A stretch of DNA of 50,237 bases from NCBI RefSeq assembly GCF_902729435.1, contig NZ_LR746523.1:1-50237 (forward strand). The letters run 5' to 3'. The translations under genes were made by a program, and so were the position numbers. Origin of the DNA: Magnetospirillum sp. UT-4. GTDB lineage: Bacteria > Pseudomonadota > Alphaproteobacteria > Rhodospirillales > Magnetospirillaceae. Under the pieces are notes generated by a model. It worked only from the letters and a program-made list of their open reading frames with translations. It did no database searches and was not told where the DNA came from. Shown here piece after piece: positions 1 to 7,814 of this stretch. Every line of letters starts with the position of its first letter. The first letter of the stretch is position 1.

Positions 1-3
1 GCT

Positions 4-846
4 CTAGGACTTCGGATCGATCGCCCGCTGCAGGCCGTCGCCGACCAGGTTGAAGGCCAGCACGGTCAGGAAAATGGCCAGGCCCGGCCACAGCGCCTGG
101 TCGGGGGCGCTCCACACCGCGTTCATGGCGCCGGTCAGCATGTTGCCCCAGGAGGCCAGCGGCGGCCGCACGCCCAGGCCGAGGAAGGACAGCGCGCTTT
201 CGATCAGGATGATGTTGCCCACCGACAGGGTGGTCGCCACCACCACCGGCGAGGCCAGGTTGGGCAGGATGTGGCGGATCATGATGCGGCCCGGCCCGGC
301 CCCCAGCGCCACCGCGGCGCGGACGTGGTCGCGGGCCTTCAGCGACAGCGCCTGGGCCCGCACCAGCCGCGCCACCGTGGTCCAGCCGACCAGCGCGATG
401 ATGACGACGATGCGCAGGACGGCAAAGGCCTCCGACCCGGTGGCCTCGGGCGACAGGCCCAGCTTGGCCGGATCGATGGCGGCCAGCACGATCAGCAGCG
501 GCAGCAGTGGCAGCGCCATCACCCCATCGGTCAGGCGCATCAGCACCGCATCCGGCCGGCCGCCGTGATAGCCGGCCAGCAGGCCGATGGCGGTGCCGAT
601 CAGGGCCGCCAGCACCGCCGTCGCCGCCGCCACCGCCAGCGAGACGCGGCCGCCGGCCAGCAGGCGGGACAGGGTGTCGCGGCCCAGCTCGTCGGTGCCC
701 AGCGGGTGGCCCGGGCCGGGGCCGGCATGGATGGCGGCCAGGTCCATCAGCTCGGGGTCGGGCGTGACGGCGGGGCCGGCCAGCGCCGCCAGCGCCAGCA
801 GGCCCAGCAGGCCGGCACCGAACAGGGTGGCGCCGTCGGTCCTCAT
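4..846 (-). CDS. ABC transporter permease, DppC/OppC type
   Basis: Second inner-membrane permease of a peptide/nickel-type (family 5) ABC importer. The 280-residue protein has an N-terminal hydrophobic segment (about residues 7-25). A BPD_transp_1 core with several membrane spans follows from about residue 85. The cytoplasmic EAA-type loop that contacts the ATPase is visible as ALGAGPGR followed by IMIRHILPN. The ATG overlaps the stop of the upstream permease by four bases (ATGA), so the two are translationally coupled. The ATPase subunits are not in the window and may lie beyond its left edge. The substrate cannot be told; peptides are the family default. Confidence 0.9.
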   Translation of the reverse strand: MRTDGATLFGAGLLGLLALAALAGPAVTPDPELMDLAAIHAGPGPGHPLGTDELGRDTLSRLLAGGRVSLAVAAATAVLAALIGTAIGLLAGYHGGRPDAVLMRLTDGVMALPLLPLLIVLAAIDPAKLGLSPEATGSEAFAVLRIVVIIALVGWTTVARLVRAQALSLKARDHVRAAVALGAGPGRIMIRHILPNLASPVVVATTLSVGNIILIESALSFLGLGVRPPLASWGNMLTGAMNAVWSAPDQALWPGLAIFLTVLAFNLVGDGLQRAIDPKS

Positions 847-1811
847 TGTTTCACCGTGCGGGGATCGAGCCAGCCATAGGCGAGGTCGGCCAGCATCGAC
901 CCCATCAGGGTCATGGCGGTGGCCAGCAGCAGCCCGGTCAGCGCCAGATTGAAATCGTTGCCCATCACCGCCTCGTAGATCAGGCGGCCCATGCCCGGCC
1001 AGGCGAACACCGTCTCGGCGATCAGCGCCCCCGAGAACAGGCTGCCCAGGTCCAAGGCGATGATGGTCACCACGGGTGCTGCGGCGTTGCGCAGCTGGTG
1101 GCGCCACACCACCCGGCCCGGGCTGCAGCCCTTGGCCAAAGCGGTGCGGACATAATCCTGGCGGGCCTCGCCCAGCATGGCGGCGCGGGCGTGGCGGACG
1201 TACTGGCCCATGCCGGCCACCGCCAGGGTCGTCACCGGCAGCACCATGTGGCGCAGCCGGTCGCCCAGGCCGCCCCACATCCCTTCAATGGCGCCGACCT
1301 CCTCCATGCCGCCGGCCGGCAGCCAGCCCAGGGTGACGGCGAACACCACCATCAGCATCAGCCCCAGCCAGAAGGTGGGCAGCGACACCGAGGCGAAGGC
1401 CAGCAGGTTGACCACGTGGTCGAAGGCCGAGCCGGGCCGGCGCGAGGCGGCGATGCCCAGCGGGATGGCCACCATCAGCGCCACCGCCATGGCGGTCCCC
1501 ATCAGGATCAGGGTATTGACCAAAGCGGGCGCCAGCGCCGCCGCCACCGGTTTGGCATAAAGCCTCGACCAGCCCAGCTCGCCGCGCACCGCCTGGCCCA
1601 GCCAGGCCAGGTAGCGCTCGGTCCACGGCCGGTCGAGGCCGTAGAGCGCCTTCAGCCGCGCCGCGTCGGCGGCCGACAGGTTGGGATCGGCGGCCACCAT
1701 CAGGTCCACCGGATCGCCCGGCATCAGCCCCATCAGGGCGTAGACGACGAAGCTCATGACCAGCAGGACGAGGGCCGACTGGACCAGGCGCGAGGCGATG
1801 CGGTGGGTCAT
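843..1811 (-). CDS. ABC transporter permease, DppB/OppB type
   Basis: First permease of the same importer, 322 residues, close to the usual size of DppB-like proteins. An N-terminal transmembrane segment (about residues 9-28) precedes a periplasmic stretch containing the family-typical MPGDPVDL. The permease core carries the EAA-loop signature KGCSPGRVVWRHQLRN. It lies downstream of the binding-protein gene on the same strand, separated from it by a palindromic repeat, and is coupled by ATGA to the second permease. The stop codon of this gene falls inside the start region of the next. Confidence 0.92.
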   Translation of the reverse strand: MTHRIASRLVQSALVLLVMSFVVYALMGLMPGDPVDLMVAADPNLSAADAARLKALYGLDRPWTERYLAWLGQAVRGELGWSRLYAKPVAAALAPALVNTLILMGTAMAVALMVAIPLGIAASRRPGSAFDHVVNLLAFASVSLPTFWLGLMLMVVFAVTLGWLPAGGMEEVGAIEGMWGGLGDRLRHMVLPVTTLAVAGMGQYVRHARAAMLGEARQDYVRTALAKGCSPGRVVWRHQLRNAAAPVVTIIALDLGSLFSGALIAETVFAWPGMGRLIYEAVMGNDFNLALTGLLLATAMTLMGSMLADLAYGWLDPRTVKQ

Positions 1812-1844
1812 GGGGGTGGTTCCCTCGACGCCCCTTCGTCCGTA

Positions 1845-1961
1845 GCCTCATCCTGAGGAGCCTGCGAAGCAGGCCTCTCGAAGGATGGGGCGGGCCAAGG
1901 AGAGTGCGACGGGCCTCGTCCTTCGAGATGCGCCCCTGCGGGGCGCTCCTCAGGATGAGGC
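1845..1961. repeat. 117-bp palindromic intergenic element (family B, copy 1)
   Basis: A perfect 16-base inverted repeat (GCCTCATCCTGAGGAG and its complement) forms the outer ends. Inside it are a second inverted pair (CTCGAAGGA / TCCTTCGAG) and small GC hairpins near each arm. It sits between the binding-protein gene and the permease gene, both on the minus strand. Closely similar elements occur at 37554-37666 and, as a half element, inside 45042-45177. It could shape a transcript 3' end or protect the upstream mRNA from 3' decay; the sequence alone does not show which. Confidence 0.85.
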
Positions 1962-1980
1962 CCGAACGGGGCGTCGCCAC

Positions 1981-3654
1981 TCACTCCCACCGCCAGGTCT
2001 CCACCCACAGGGTGGTGGGGTCCTGGTGGCCGGTGGGGACCACGCCCTTCAGCGCCTTGGGCAGGATGTGGGCGTCGGCCTTGAAGAACAGCGGCAGGGC
2101 CGGCAGGTCGCGGGCGTAAAGGAGCTGCAGCTCGCGCCACAGGGCGGTGCGCTTCTTGCGGTCCAGCTCGACCTCGATGGCGTCGAGCAGCTCGTCCATG
2201 CGGGGATTGCCGTAGCCGGTGTAGTTCTGGCCCGAGAAGTTGTTGTCCTCGCGCGGGATCATGGTCGAGTGCAGGGTGCTGCGCGGGACGCTCTCGGGCG
2301 CCGAGTACCAGGCGAACAAGGCGAGGTGGGGGAAGCGGCGGCGCGTCACCGTGTCGCCGAAGAACACCCGGGGCGGCTCGGATTTCAGCCGCACGTCGAT
2401 GCCGAGGCGCCGCCACTGGCCCTGCAGCACCTGCGACACCAGCTCGCGCGAGCGGTTGCCGGCGGTGGTGGCGATCTCCAGCACCAGCGCCTCGCCCTGG
2501 GCGTTGCGCCGCCCGCCGCCGTTCATGCGCCATCCGGCCTGGTCCAGCAGGGCGGCCGCCTTGGCGGCGTCGAAGCTGTAGCGGGGAACGTCGGCGGCGT
2601 GGACGCCGTCCAGCGGATTGACCGCCGAATGGGCCACCGGCTGGCGGCCGGCGAACAGCTGCTTCGAGATCGCCTCGCGGTCCATGCCCCACATCAGCGC
2701 CTGGCGCACCCGCTGGTCGGCGAGCACCGGAGAGGCCAGGTTGACGTCCAGGTGTTCGTAGACCAGCCCCGGCTTGTACAGCACGGTGAAGCGCCCGTTG
2801 CCTTTCTTCTGGCCCTCGCGCTTTTCGAAAGCGATGGCCTGCTCCAGCGGCAGGCCCAACTCGCCGGCGATCATGTCGACGCCGCCCGACAGCAGGTTGG
2901 CCTCCAGCGCCGCGGTGTTCTCGACGGTCTTCACCACGATGCGGGCGAAGGCCGGTTTGGCGCCGTTCCAATGGGCGTTGGGCACCAGCACCACGTGGCT
3001 GCCCTGGACCGCCGAGGCGATGCGGTAGGGACCGTTGTAGAGGCCGGGATTGGCACTGTCCTGGTCGTAGGCGGTGCGGTTGCGGTACTCGCCCGGGGCG
3101 TCGAAGAAGCGCGGCGCCTCGATATGGGCGGGGACGATTCGGAAGTCGTTGATGGCGTTGTAGTCGAAGGTCAGGCGGTCGAGGTGGAGGACGAAATTGC
3201 GCTCGTCCTTGATCTCGACCCGCAGGATGCGGCGGTACAGCTCGGCATCGGCGACGCCGGACAGGGGATGCTTGCCCACCTGCCAGGTGAACATCACGTC
3301 CTCGGTGGTCACCGGCTTGCCGTCGCCCCACTTGGCGCCGGCCTTGATGGTGAAGGACAGCGCCACCCCGGGCTTGCCCTCGGGCGTCTTCTCCGCCACC
3401 GCCAGCCCGTTCTCGATGGTGGGCAGGCGCTCGCACAGCATGCAGACCAGCTTCCACTCGGCGTCGAAGGCGGTGAAGGGCCGCGTCGCCATGTCCAGGA
3501 TGTAGGTCTTGGCCAGCATCGATTCGATGTTGGGATGGAAGGTCGCCGGGTACTGGGTGATGCCGATGGTCAGGTCGTCCTTGGCCCGCACCGGCTGGGC
3601 AAGGGCGGCGCACAGGGCCAGGACCAGGACGACAAGGCGGTACGGCGGCGGCAT
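1981..3654 (-). CDS. ABC transporter periplasmic substrate-binding protein (SBP family 5)
   Basis: Exported solute receptor for the adjacent importer, 557 residues. A signal peptide (about residues 1-24, ending PVRA) is followed by an SBP_bac_5 fold. Recognisable family blocks include the region around KWGDGKPVTTEDV, the NGPYRI block and the RQALMWGMDREAI block. The ATG at 3654 was chosen because GGAG lies 7 bases upstream; a GTG at 3669 in the same frame has no such site. It belongs to the dipeptide/oligopeptide/nickel group, but specificity cannot be read off. It is probably the promoter-proximal gene of the operon with the two permeases. Confidence 0.9.
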   Translation of the reverse strand: MPPPYRLVVLVLALCAALAQPVRAKDDLTIGITQYPATFHPNIESMLAKTYILDMATRPFTAFDAEWKLVCMLCERLPTIENGLAVAEKTPEGKPGVALSFTIKAGAKWGDGKPVTTEDVMFTWQVGKHPLSGVADAELYRRILRVEIKDERNFVLHLDRLTFDYNAINDFRIVPAHIEAPRFFDAPGEYRNRTAYDQDSANPGLYNGPYRIASAVQGSHVVLVPNAHWNGAKPAFARIVVKTVENTAALEANLLSGGVDMIAGELGLPLEQAIAFEKREGQKKGNGRFTVLYKPGLVYEHLDVNLASPVLADQRVRQALMWGMDREAISKQLFAGRQPVAHSAVNPLDGVHAADVPRYSFDAAKAAALLDQAGWRMNGGGRRNAQGEALVLEIATTAGNRSRELVSQVLQGQWRRLGIDVRLKSEPPRVFFGDTVTRRRFPHLALFAWYSAPESVPRSTLHSTMIPREDNNFSGQNYTGYGNPRMDELLDAIEVELDRKKRTALWRELQLLYARDLPALPLFFKADAHILPKALKGVVPTGHQDPTTLWVETWRWE

Positions 3655-3710
3655 GGTGGGCTCCGGCACGTGGTCGGCCCGATCCTATCGCGGCGCCCCC
3701 CGCAACGGAA

Positions 3711-3730
3711 GGCCCCCCTTGCGGGGGGCC
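3711..3730. terminator. GC hairpin downstream of small lipoprotein gene
   Basis: A perfect 8-bp stem (GGCCCCCC / GGGGGGCC) with a TTGC loop begins 9 bases past the stop of the minus-strand lipoprotein gene. Only a short T stretch follows on that strand, so termination is plausible but not textbook. Confidence 0.6.
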
Positions 3731-3739
3731 TGTAAGCGC

Positions 3740-4075
3740 CTACTTGGCGGCGTCCGGCTGCGCGGCCTGGCGCATCGGGCACCACGGCGGCAACTGGGCG
3801 GTGTCGATGGTGCCGTCGGCGTTCAGCGGCGGGCCGAGACGGCCCTGGGCGGCGCCGGGGCCGGGGCCGAAACCACGTCCCATCATCGCGCCGGGCATCA
3901 TCGGGCCGGGGGGCAGCTCGCCCTTGGCGCGGGCCTGGACCATCTGCTCGTGGCGCCAGCCGGGGCCGAAGCCGGGGCCGGTCGCTGTCGGGGCGGGGTC
4001 CTGGGCGGCGGCGGTGCAGCCGGCGACCAGAGCCAGGGCAAACATGGCGGCCATGGTCTTGGTCAGGGTCTTCAT
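3740..4075 (-). CDS. Small Pro/Gly/Met-rich lipoprotein, unknown function
   Basis: 111 residues with a lipoprotein signal peptide. The lipobox LVAGC gives a mature N-terminal Cys at about residue 20. The mature part is rich in Pro, Gly and Met (GPGFGPG, PPGPMMPGAMMGRG) and ends with a short PPWCP segment. The start is supported by GGAGG about 6 bases before the ATG. It is transcribed divergently from the FGE-fold gene and is followed by a GC hairpin. The Met/Gly-rich composition resembles small periplasmic metal-associated proteins, but no family was recognised, so the function is open. Confidence 0.75.
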   Translation of the reverse strand: MKTLTKTMAAMFALALVAGCTAAAQDPAPTATGPGFGPGWRHEQMVQARAKGELPPGPMMPGAMMGRGFGPGPGAAQGRLGPPLNADGTIDTAQLPPWCPMRQAAQPDAAK

Positions 4076-4134
4076 GGCATCCTCCTGTTCCTGTATTCCT
4101 TCATGGCTTCATTAGACGCCCCTCGGGTAACCCC

Positions 4135-4797
4135 ATGATGTCCGTGCCCCGCCTGTTCGGTAACAGAGTGTATCCGGCGCTGATCGTCCTGCTGCTGGCG
4201 CTGCCGGCGGCGGCGGAACCGCGCGACTGCCCCGACTGCCCGGAGATGGTCGAGCTGCGGGGCTTCGCCATCGCCCGCACCGAGGCCAGCGTCGGCCAGT
4301 GGCGGGCCTGCGAGGCGGCCATGGCCTGCCCGGTCAAGATGAAGCTGCGCTGGCCCGAGGATGCCATGCCCATGACCGACGTCACCGCCGCCGAGGCCGA
4401 GGCCTATGCGGCGTGGCTGTCGCGGCGCACCGGAAAACGTTACCGCCTGCCCACCGAGGCGGAATGGGAATTCGCCGCCAAGGCCGGCACCACCACCGCC
4501 TATCCCTGGGGCGAGGCCATGGAGCCGGGCCGTGCCGTCTGCCAGCGCTGCGATCCGCGCTTCGACCACCGCCCGGCGCCGGTGGCGACCATGGCGCCCA
4601 ATCCCTGGGGCCTTCACGACATGAACGGCAACGTCTGGGAATGGACCGCCGAGTGCTGGGAGCCGGCCTGCCGCAACCGGGTGGTCAGGGGCGGTTCGTG
4701 GTACTTCGTCCCCTTCCAGTCGCGCTCGGTCGCCCGCGCCCCCCAGGATGCCAAGAGCTGGAGCTACGACGTCGGCTTCAGGGTGGTGCGTGACTGA
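4135..4797 (+). CDS. Secreted formylglycine-generating-enzyme-fold (SUMF1/FGE) protein, lacks catalytic cysteines
   Basis: 220 residues with a signal peptide (to about residue 28) and a compact FGE-sulfatase domain. Family blocks are clear: YRLPTEAEWEFAAKAG, NPWGLHDMNGNVWEW, RVVRGGSW and the terminal VGFRVVRD. The usual N-terminal GxFxMG block is replaced by a short Cys-rich DCPDCPEM stretch. Between GGSW and the end there is no Cys where the catalytic pair of true formylglycine-generating enzymes lies. It is therefore more likely a binding or structural member of the fold than a sulfatase activator. Two tandem ATGs are possible starts and no clear ribosome site helps choose. Confidence 0.85.
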   Translation: MMSVPRLFGNRVYPALIVLLLALPAAAEPRDCPDCPEMVELRGFAIARTEASVGQWRACEAAMACPVKMKLRWPEDAMPMTDVTAAEAEAYAAWLSRRTGKRYRLPTEAEWEFAAKAGTTTAYPWGEAMEPGRAVCQRCDPRFDHRPAPVATMAPNPWGLHDMNGNVWEWTAECWEPACRNRVVRGGSWYFVPFQSRSVARAPQDAKSWSYDVGFRVVRD

Positions 4798-4805
4798 TTC
4801 CCTCC

Positions 4806-4909
4806 GTCCCTCCCCCTGGTGGGGAGGGCTGGGGTGGGGGGGGAGCCGCGTCGGCGTTGTCGCGGAACTCACCCCACCCCCAACCCCTCCCCATCAAGGG
4901 GAGGGGAGC
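4806..4909. repeat. Inverted-repeat element with ATCAA-loop hairpin (family C, copy 1)
   Basis: Lies between the convergent FGE-fold and MaoC-type genes. One arm holds CCCTCCCC-CTGGT-GGGGAGGG (8-bp stem). The other holds CCCCTCCCC-ATCAA-GGGGAGGGG (9-bp stem). G-rich and C-rich tracts next to them (GGGGTGGGGG / CCCCACCCCC) pair with each other. The right half is nearly identical to 41300-41350. Its position suits a bidirectional terminator. Confidence 0.8.
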
Positions 4910-4917
4910 ATGTACTC

Positions 4918-5352
4918 TTACCCCTTGCTCGGCACCATCAGGGTGGCTTCGCCGTCCAGGACCACCTTGCCGGCCACCGTGCAGGTGGTCTTGAAGGTGG
5001 CGAACTTCTTTTCCGGCACCAGGCCGGTCAGCTCGACGCGGGCGGTGACGGTGTCGCCGATGCGCACCGGCGCCTTGAACTTCAGCAGCTGCGAGACGTA
5101 GATGCAGCCCGGGCCGGGCAGCTTGGTGCCGAACACGGTGGAGATGAAGGCGGCCGACAGCATGCCGTGGGCGATGCGGCCCTTGAACATGGTCTGGCTG
5201 GCGAATTCCTCGTTGATGTGGACCGGGTTGAGATCACCCGAGATGCCGGCGAAGGCGACGATGTCGGCCTCGGTCACGGTCTTGGCGAAGATGGCCGACT
5301 GGCCGACCTCGAGATCCTCGTAATAGGAACCGTGCAGGGATTCTCCGCTCAT
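4918..5352 (-). CDS. MaoC-like (R)-specific enoyl-CoA hydratase
   Basis: 144-residue single hot-dog-fold hydratase, the size of PhaJ-type (R)-specific enoyl-CoA hydratases. The hydratase-2 motif is intact as FAGISGDLNPVHINEEFA, giving the catalytic Asp and His. Such enzymes hydrate trans-2-enoyl-CoA to (R)-3-hydroxyacyl-CoA, often linking beta-oxidation to polyhydroxyalkanoate synthesis; that role here is inference. The chosen ATG has AGGAGA about 6 bases upstream; an in-frame upstream ATG at 5379 is less likely. A good minus-strand promoter candidate lies just upstream at 5390-5418. Confidence 0.9.
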   Translation of the reverse strand: MSGESLHGSYYEDLEVGQSAIFAKTVTEADIVAFAGISGDLNPVHINEEFASQTMFKGRIAHGMLSAAFISTVFGTKLPGPGCIYVSQLLKFKAPVRIGDTVTARVELTGLVPEKKFATFKTTCTVAGKVVLDGEATLMVPSKG

Positions 5353-5380
5353 TCCGTTTCTCCTAGGCTGAAGGGTCATG

Positions 5381-5418
5381 GTGCAGTGCACTATAGTCCG
5401 CGCCGGGCAACGCCACAA
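5381..5418 (-). promoter_or_regulatory. Candidate promoter and 11-bp palindrome upstream of MaoC-type gene
   Basis: Read on the minus strand, TTGTGG (5413-5418) and TATAGT (5390-5395) are separated by exactly 17 bases, a reasonable sigma-70 pattern. The predicted transcription start falls on the perfect palindrome GTGCAGTGCAC (5381-5391), which could be an operator. No regulator is identified. Confidence 0.45.
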
Positions 5419-5479
5419 CGCCCCTTGGTGTTGCAAGATGGCGGCGGCTGTGGCGGAATGGCCGCCCGCCGTCCGGAGG

Positions 5480-5770
5480 ATGCCCGTGCCCGCCCGCGTT
5501 TCCGTTCTCGCCGTTTCGCTTCTCGCCCTGGCCGGCTGCGCCGCCGCCTCGGTGCCGTGGCAGAACCCGGACCTGCCCAAGGAGCAGTGGAGCCGCGACT
5601 GGAGCAGCTGCCGCCGCTGGGCCGAAAGCCAGGTGGGCTACCGCGAGGACGAGTCCTCCAGCCCGTTCCGCGATTACGACCGCGCCAAGGCCAAGAAGCA
5701 GCTGGACGGCCTCGCCGGGCTGTGCATGGAAGACCGCGGCTACATCCCCCTCAAGCGTTCCAGCCGATGA
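5480..5770 (+). CDS. Small lipoprotein, unknown function
   Basis: 96 residues from the ATG used here. A hydrophobic leader ends in the lipobox LALAGC. The mature part is polar with two further Cys and many Trp, Arg and Asp residues. GGAGGA directly abuts this ATG, so the real start may be the in-frame GTG at 5486, which sits at normal distance from that site. It is followed by another small secreted protein whose start region overlaps its stop codon, so the two are probably co-transcribed. No family was recognised. Confidence 0.7.
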   Translation: MPVPARVSVLAVSLLALAGCAAASVPWQNPDLPKEQWSRDWSSCRRWAESQVGYREDESSSPFRDYDRAKAKKQLDGLAGLCMEDRGYIPLKRSSR

Positions 5771-5778
5771 GAGAGCCC

Positions 5779-6219
5779 ATGCGCCGCGCCGTCCTGCTCG
5801 CCTCCTGCCTGCTGCTGCTGGCCCTTCCCGCCGCGGCGCAGGATCTGCCCCAATTCCCCAAGGCCGGCCCGCCCGAGCCGCTGCCCGAGGCGCCCTGCGA
5901 CACCGCGCTGGCCAATAACGGCGAATGGCTGCTGGGGCGCTGGGTGTCGCCGCAGAGCCGGTGGGAATTCACCCGCAAGGACGGCGCCATCCTGTGGAGT
6001 CTGGACCGCAAGGGCAGCGCCGCCGGCGATTTCGGCTGGTACGAGAGCACTCGCATCGACGGCAGGGTGGACAAGGTGACCGGCTGCACCGTGGCCATGA
6101 CCGCCGGCCAGGGCGCCTTCGTCTTCGAGGGCGTGCTGACCGACCCGGGCAAGCTGTTCGGCTTCGCCACCAATGCCAAGGGCGCCCACGTCCGCTTCAC
6201 CCTGCGTCGCGAGCGGTAA
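5779..6219 (+). CDS. Small exported protein, unknown function
   Basis: 146 residues with a typical signal peptide (RRAVLLASCLLLLALPAAAQ). The mature part is Trp-rich, with GEWLLGRWVSP and GDFGWYES blocks, and looks like a small beta-rich periplasmic domain. GAGAG precedes this ATG by 4 bases. An ATG at 5767 overlaps the previous stop (ATGA) and is the alternative, adding four residues. It converges with the diguanylate cyclase gene across only 13 bases. Confidence 0.7.
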   Translation: MRRAVLLASCLLLLALPAAAQDLPQFPKAGPPEPLPEAPCDTALANNGEWLLGRWVSPQSRWEFTRKDGAILWSLDRKGSAAGDFGWYESTRIDGRVDKVTGCTVAMTAGQGAFVFEGVLTDPGKLFGFATNAKGAHVRFTLRRER

Positions 6220-6232
6220 GACCGCAGCTCCC

Positions 6233-7531
6233 TCAGCCCGCCGCCGCCTTGCGGGCGCGCTTGTCGGCGTACATGGCGGCGTCGGCGGTGGCGAACAGGT
6301 CGCCGGGCTCGACCCCATCGACGGGGAAGCAGGCGACGCCGATGCTGGCTCCCACCGACACCGTCGCTCCCTCGGCCTCGATGCGGGCGTTCCGGATCGC
6401 CTCCGCCAGCTTTTCCGCCAGCGCCCGCGCCCCTTCGGCGGTGGTTTCGGGGGCCAGCACGACGAATTCGTCGCCGCCCGCCCGTACCGCCAGGTCGGTG
6501 ACGCGGACATGGCCCGCGATGATTTCGGCGACCCGCTTCAGCACGGCGTCGCCGACGGCGTGGCCGTACTTGTCGTTGACCGGCTTGAACCCGTCCAGAT
6601 CGACCATGATCAGCGCCAGTTCGTGGCCGTGGCGGCGCGCCCGCTCGAATTCGTGGCCCAGCACGTCGGCGAAGCGGCGGCGGTTGGCCAGGCCGGTCAG
6701 CGGATCGGTGACCGATTGCTCGATCAGGGCGTTGCGGCTGGTCTCCAACTCGCCCATCAGGCGGTTGAAGTTGTGGGCCAGCGAGCGCACCTCGTGCAGC
6801 CAGTGGAACGGCTTGTTGCCGACCCGGCTACCAAGGTCGCCGCTGTGCATGATGCCCTCGATGTGGTGGGCGAGGTCGATGATGGGCCGCGCGATCAGCA
6901 GCCTGACCTTCAGCAGCACCAGCACGAACAGCAGGAAGATCACCGCGCTGAAGGCATAGGTGACGGTGGAGAGGGTGAATTCCAGGGGCACCTTCAGGCG
7001 ATCCACCGGGAAGCGGATGTCGATCACCCCGTTGACCGAGCCGACCCGGGTGCCGGCATGGCACTCGATGCAGTCGGCCCCCACCACCACCGGATAGACG
7101 TAGCGCAGGGTGTCGCCCATCAGCACCAGTTCCTCGCCGCCCGAAGCCATGGCGCGGGCGATCACCGGATCGGAGTCGCGGGCGATGCGGTCGGCCTCGA
7201 CGTCGCCGAAGGCTTCGGCCACCTGGCGGCTGCGGTAGACGGCGACCCGCATGTCGGGCACGGCGGCGTTCATGCGCGCCACCAGCTCGGTGATCTCGTC
7301 CTTGGTCCAGCCCTTGCGCATGACCGAATAGAGGTTCTGGAACACCAGCTCGGCGTTGCGGCGCGATTCCGCGGCCGCCAGGGTGTTCATGGAACGCTCC
7401 TTCACCCAGCCGGCGACCAGCCCCACCGCCACGAACGAGATGACGGCGATGGCGGCGTAGATGACCAGAAGGGTGCGGGAAATTGAAAGCTGGAACAATT
7501 CAAACAACCTATGACGAAAGTTGTTATTCAT
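6233..7531 (-). CDS. Membrane diguanylate cyclase with periplasmic c-type haem motif
   Basis: 432 residues. Order: TM1 (about 19-42); a periplasmic sensor domain of about 145 residues containing the haem-attachment motif CIECH (C154, C157, H158); TM2 (about 189-213); a HAMP-like linker; and a C-terminal GGDEF domain. The active-site signature RAGGDEF and the upstream DPLTGLANRRRF block are intact, so c-di-GMP synthesis is expected. The sensor resembles DUF3365/Tll0287-type haem domains, suggesting gas or redox sensing (inference). The ATG was preferred over a TTG eight codons upstream because it gives a normal N-terminus. A small RHH gene lies 31 bases upstream on the same strand. Confidence 0.9.
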   Translation of the reverse strand: MNNNFRHRLFELFQLSISRTLLVIYAAIAVISFVAVGLVAGWVKERSMNTLAAAESRRNAELVFQNLYSVMRKGWTKDEITELVARMNAAVPDMRVAVYRSRQVAEAFGDVEADRIARDSDPVIARAMASGGEELVLMGDTLRYVYPVVVGADCIECHAGTRVGSVNGVIDIRFPVDRLKVPLEFTLSTVTYAFSAVIFLLFVLVLLKVRLLIARPIIDLAHHIEGIMHSGDLGSRVGNKPFHWLHEVRSLAHNFNRLMGELETSRNALIEQSVTDPLTGLANRRRFADVLGHEFERARRHGHELALIMVDLDGFKPVNDKYGHAVGDAVLKRVAEIIAGHVRVTDLAVRAGGDEFVVLAPETTAEGARALAEKLAEAIRNARIEAEGATVSVGASIGVACFPVDGVEPGDLFATADAAMYADKRARKAAAG

Positions 7532-7562
7532 CCTAAGGCAAATGACATATCGCAATCCAGGG

Positions 7563-7757
7563 TTATTCCCAGAAATCCTCCGGCGGGCGTACCACCGGGT
7601 CGCCGCCCAGCCGCTGGGCGGTGCGGGTGGCCTCCTCGCAATCGGCGACGAAGGCGCGGATGGCCGACAGGGCGCAATCCTCGGGGCTGCGCCCCAGCCG
7701 GCGGGCCGCCGCCGCCAGACGGTCGTCGAGATCGCGGGGCAGGGTCAGGGTCAGCAT
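7563..7757 (-). CDS. Small ribbon-helix-helix (CopG-like) protein
   Basis: 64 residues. The N-terminal MLTLTLPRDLDDRLAAAARR pattern (short beta strand, then helix, turn with SPEDCAL, second helix) is typical of RHH DNA-binding proteins. Such proteins are often antitoxins. GGAGG lies 6 bases before this ATG; an ATG two codons upstream overlaps that site. No toxin gene is adjacent: downstream on the same strand is the haem-type diguanylate cyclase, and upstream prfC diverges. It could be an orphan antitoxin or a regulator of these neighbours. Confidence 0.72.
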   Translation of the reverse strand: MLTLTLPRDLDDRLAAAARRLGRSPEDCALSAIRAFVADCEEATRTAQRLGGDPVVRPPEDFWE

Positions 7758-7814
7758 CTCCATCCTCCGTCAAAGTGCTTGATTTATGGCGGCGATCCGG
7801 GGACAACCGCCGCC

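Noticed and set aside
4918-5580. Longer version of the MaoC-type gene starting near 5580
   Set aside because: The extra N-terminal residues overlap the divergent lipoprotein leader and are low in conservation, while the ATG at 5352 has a strong ribosome site.
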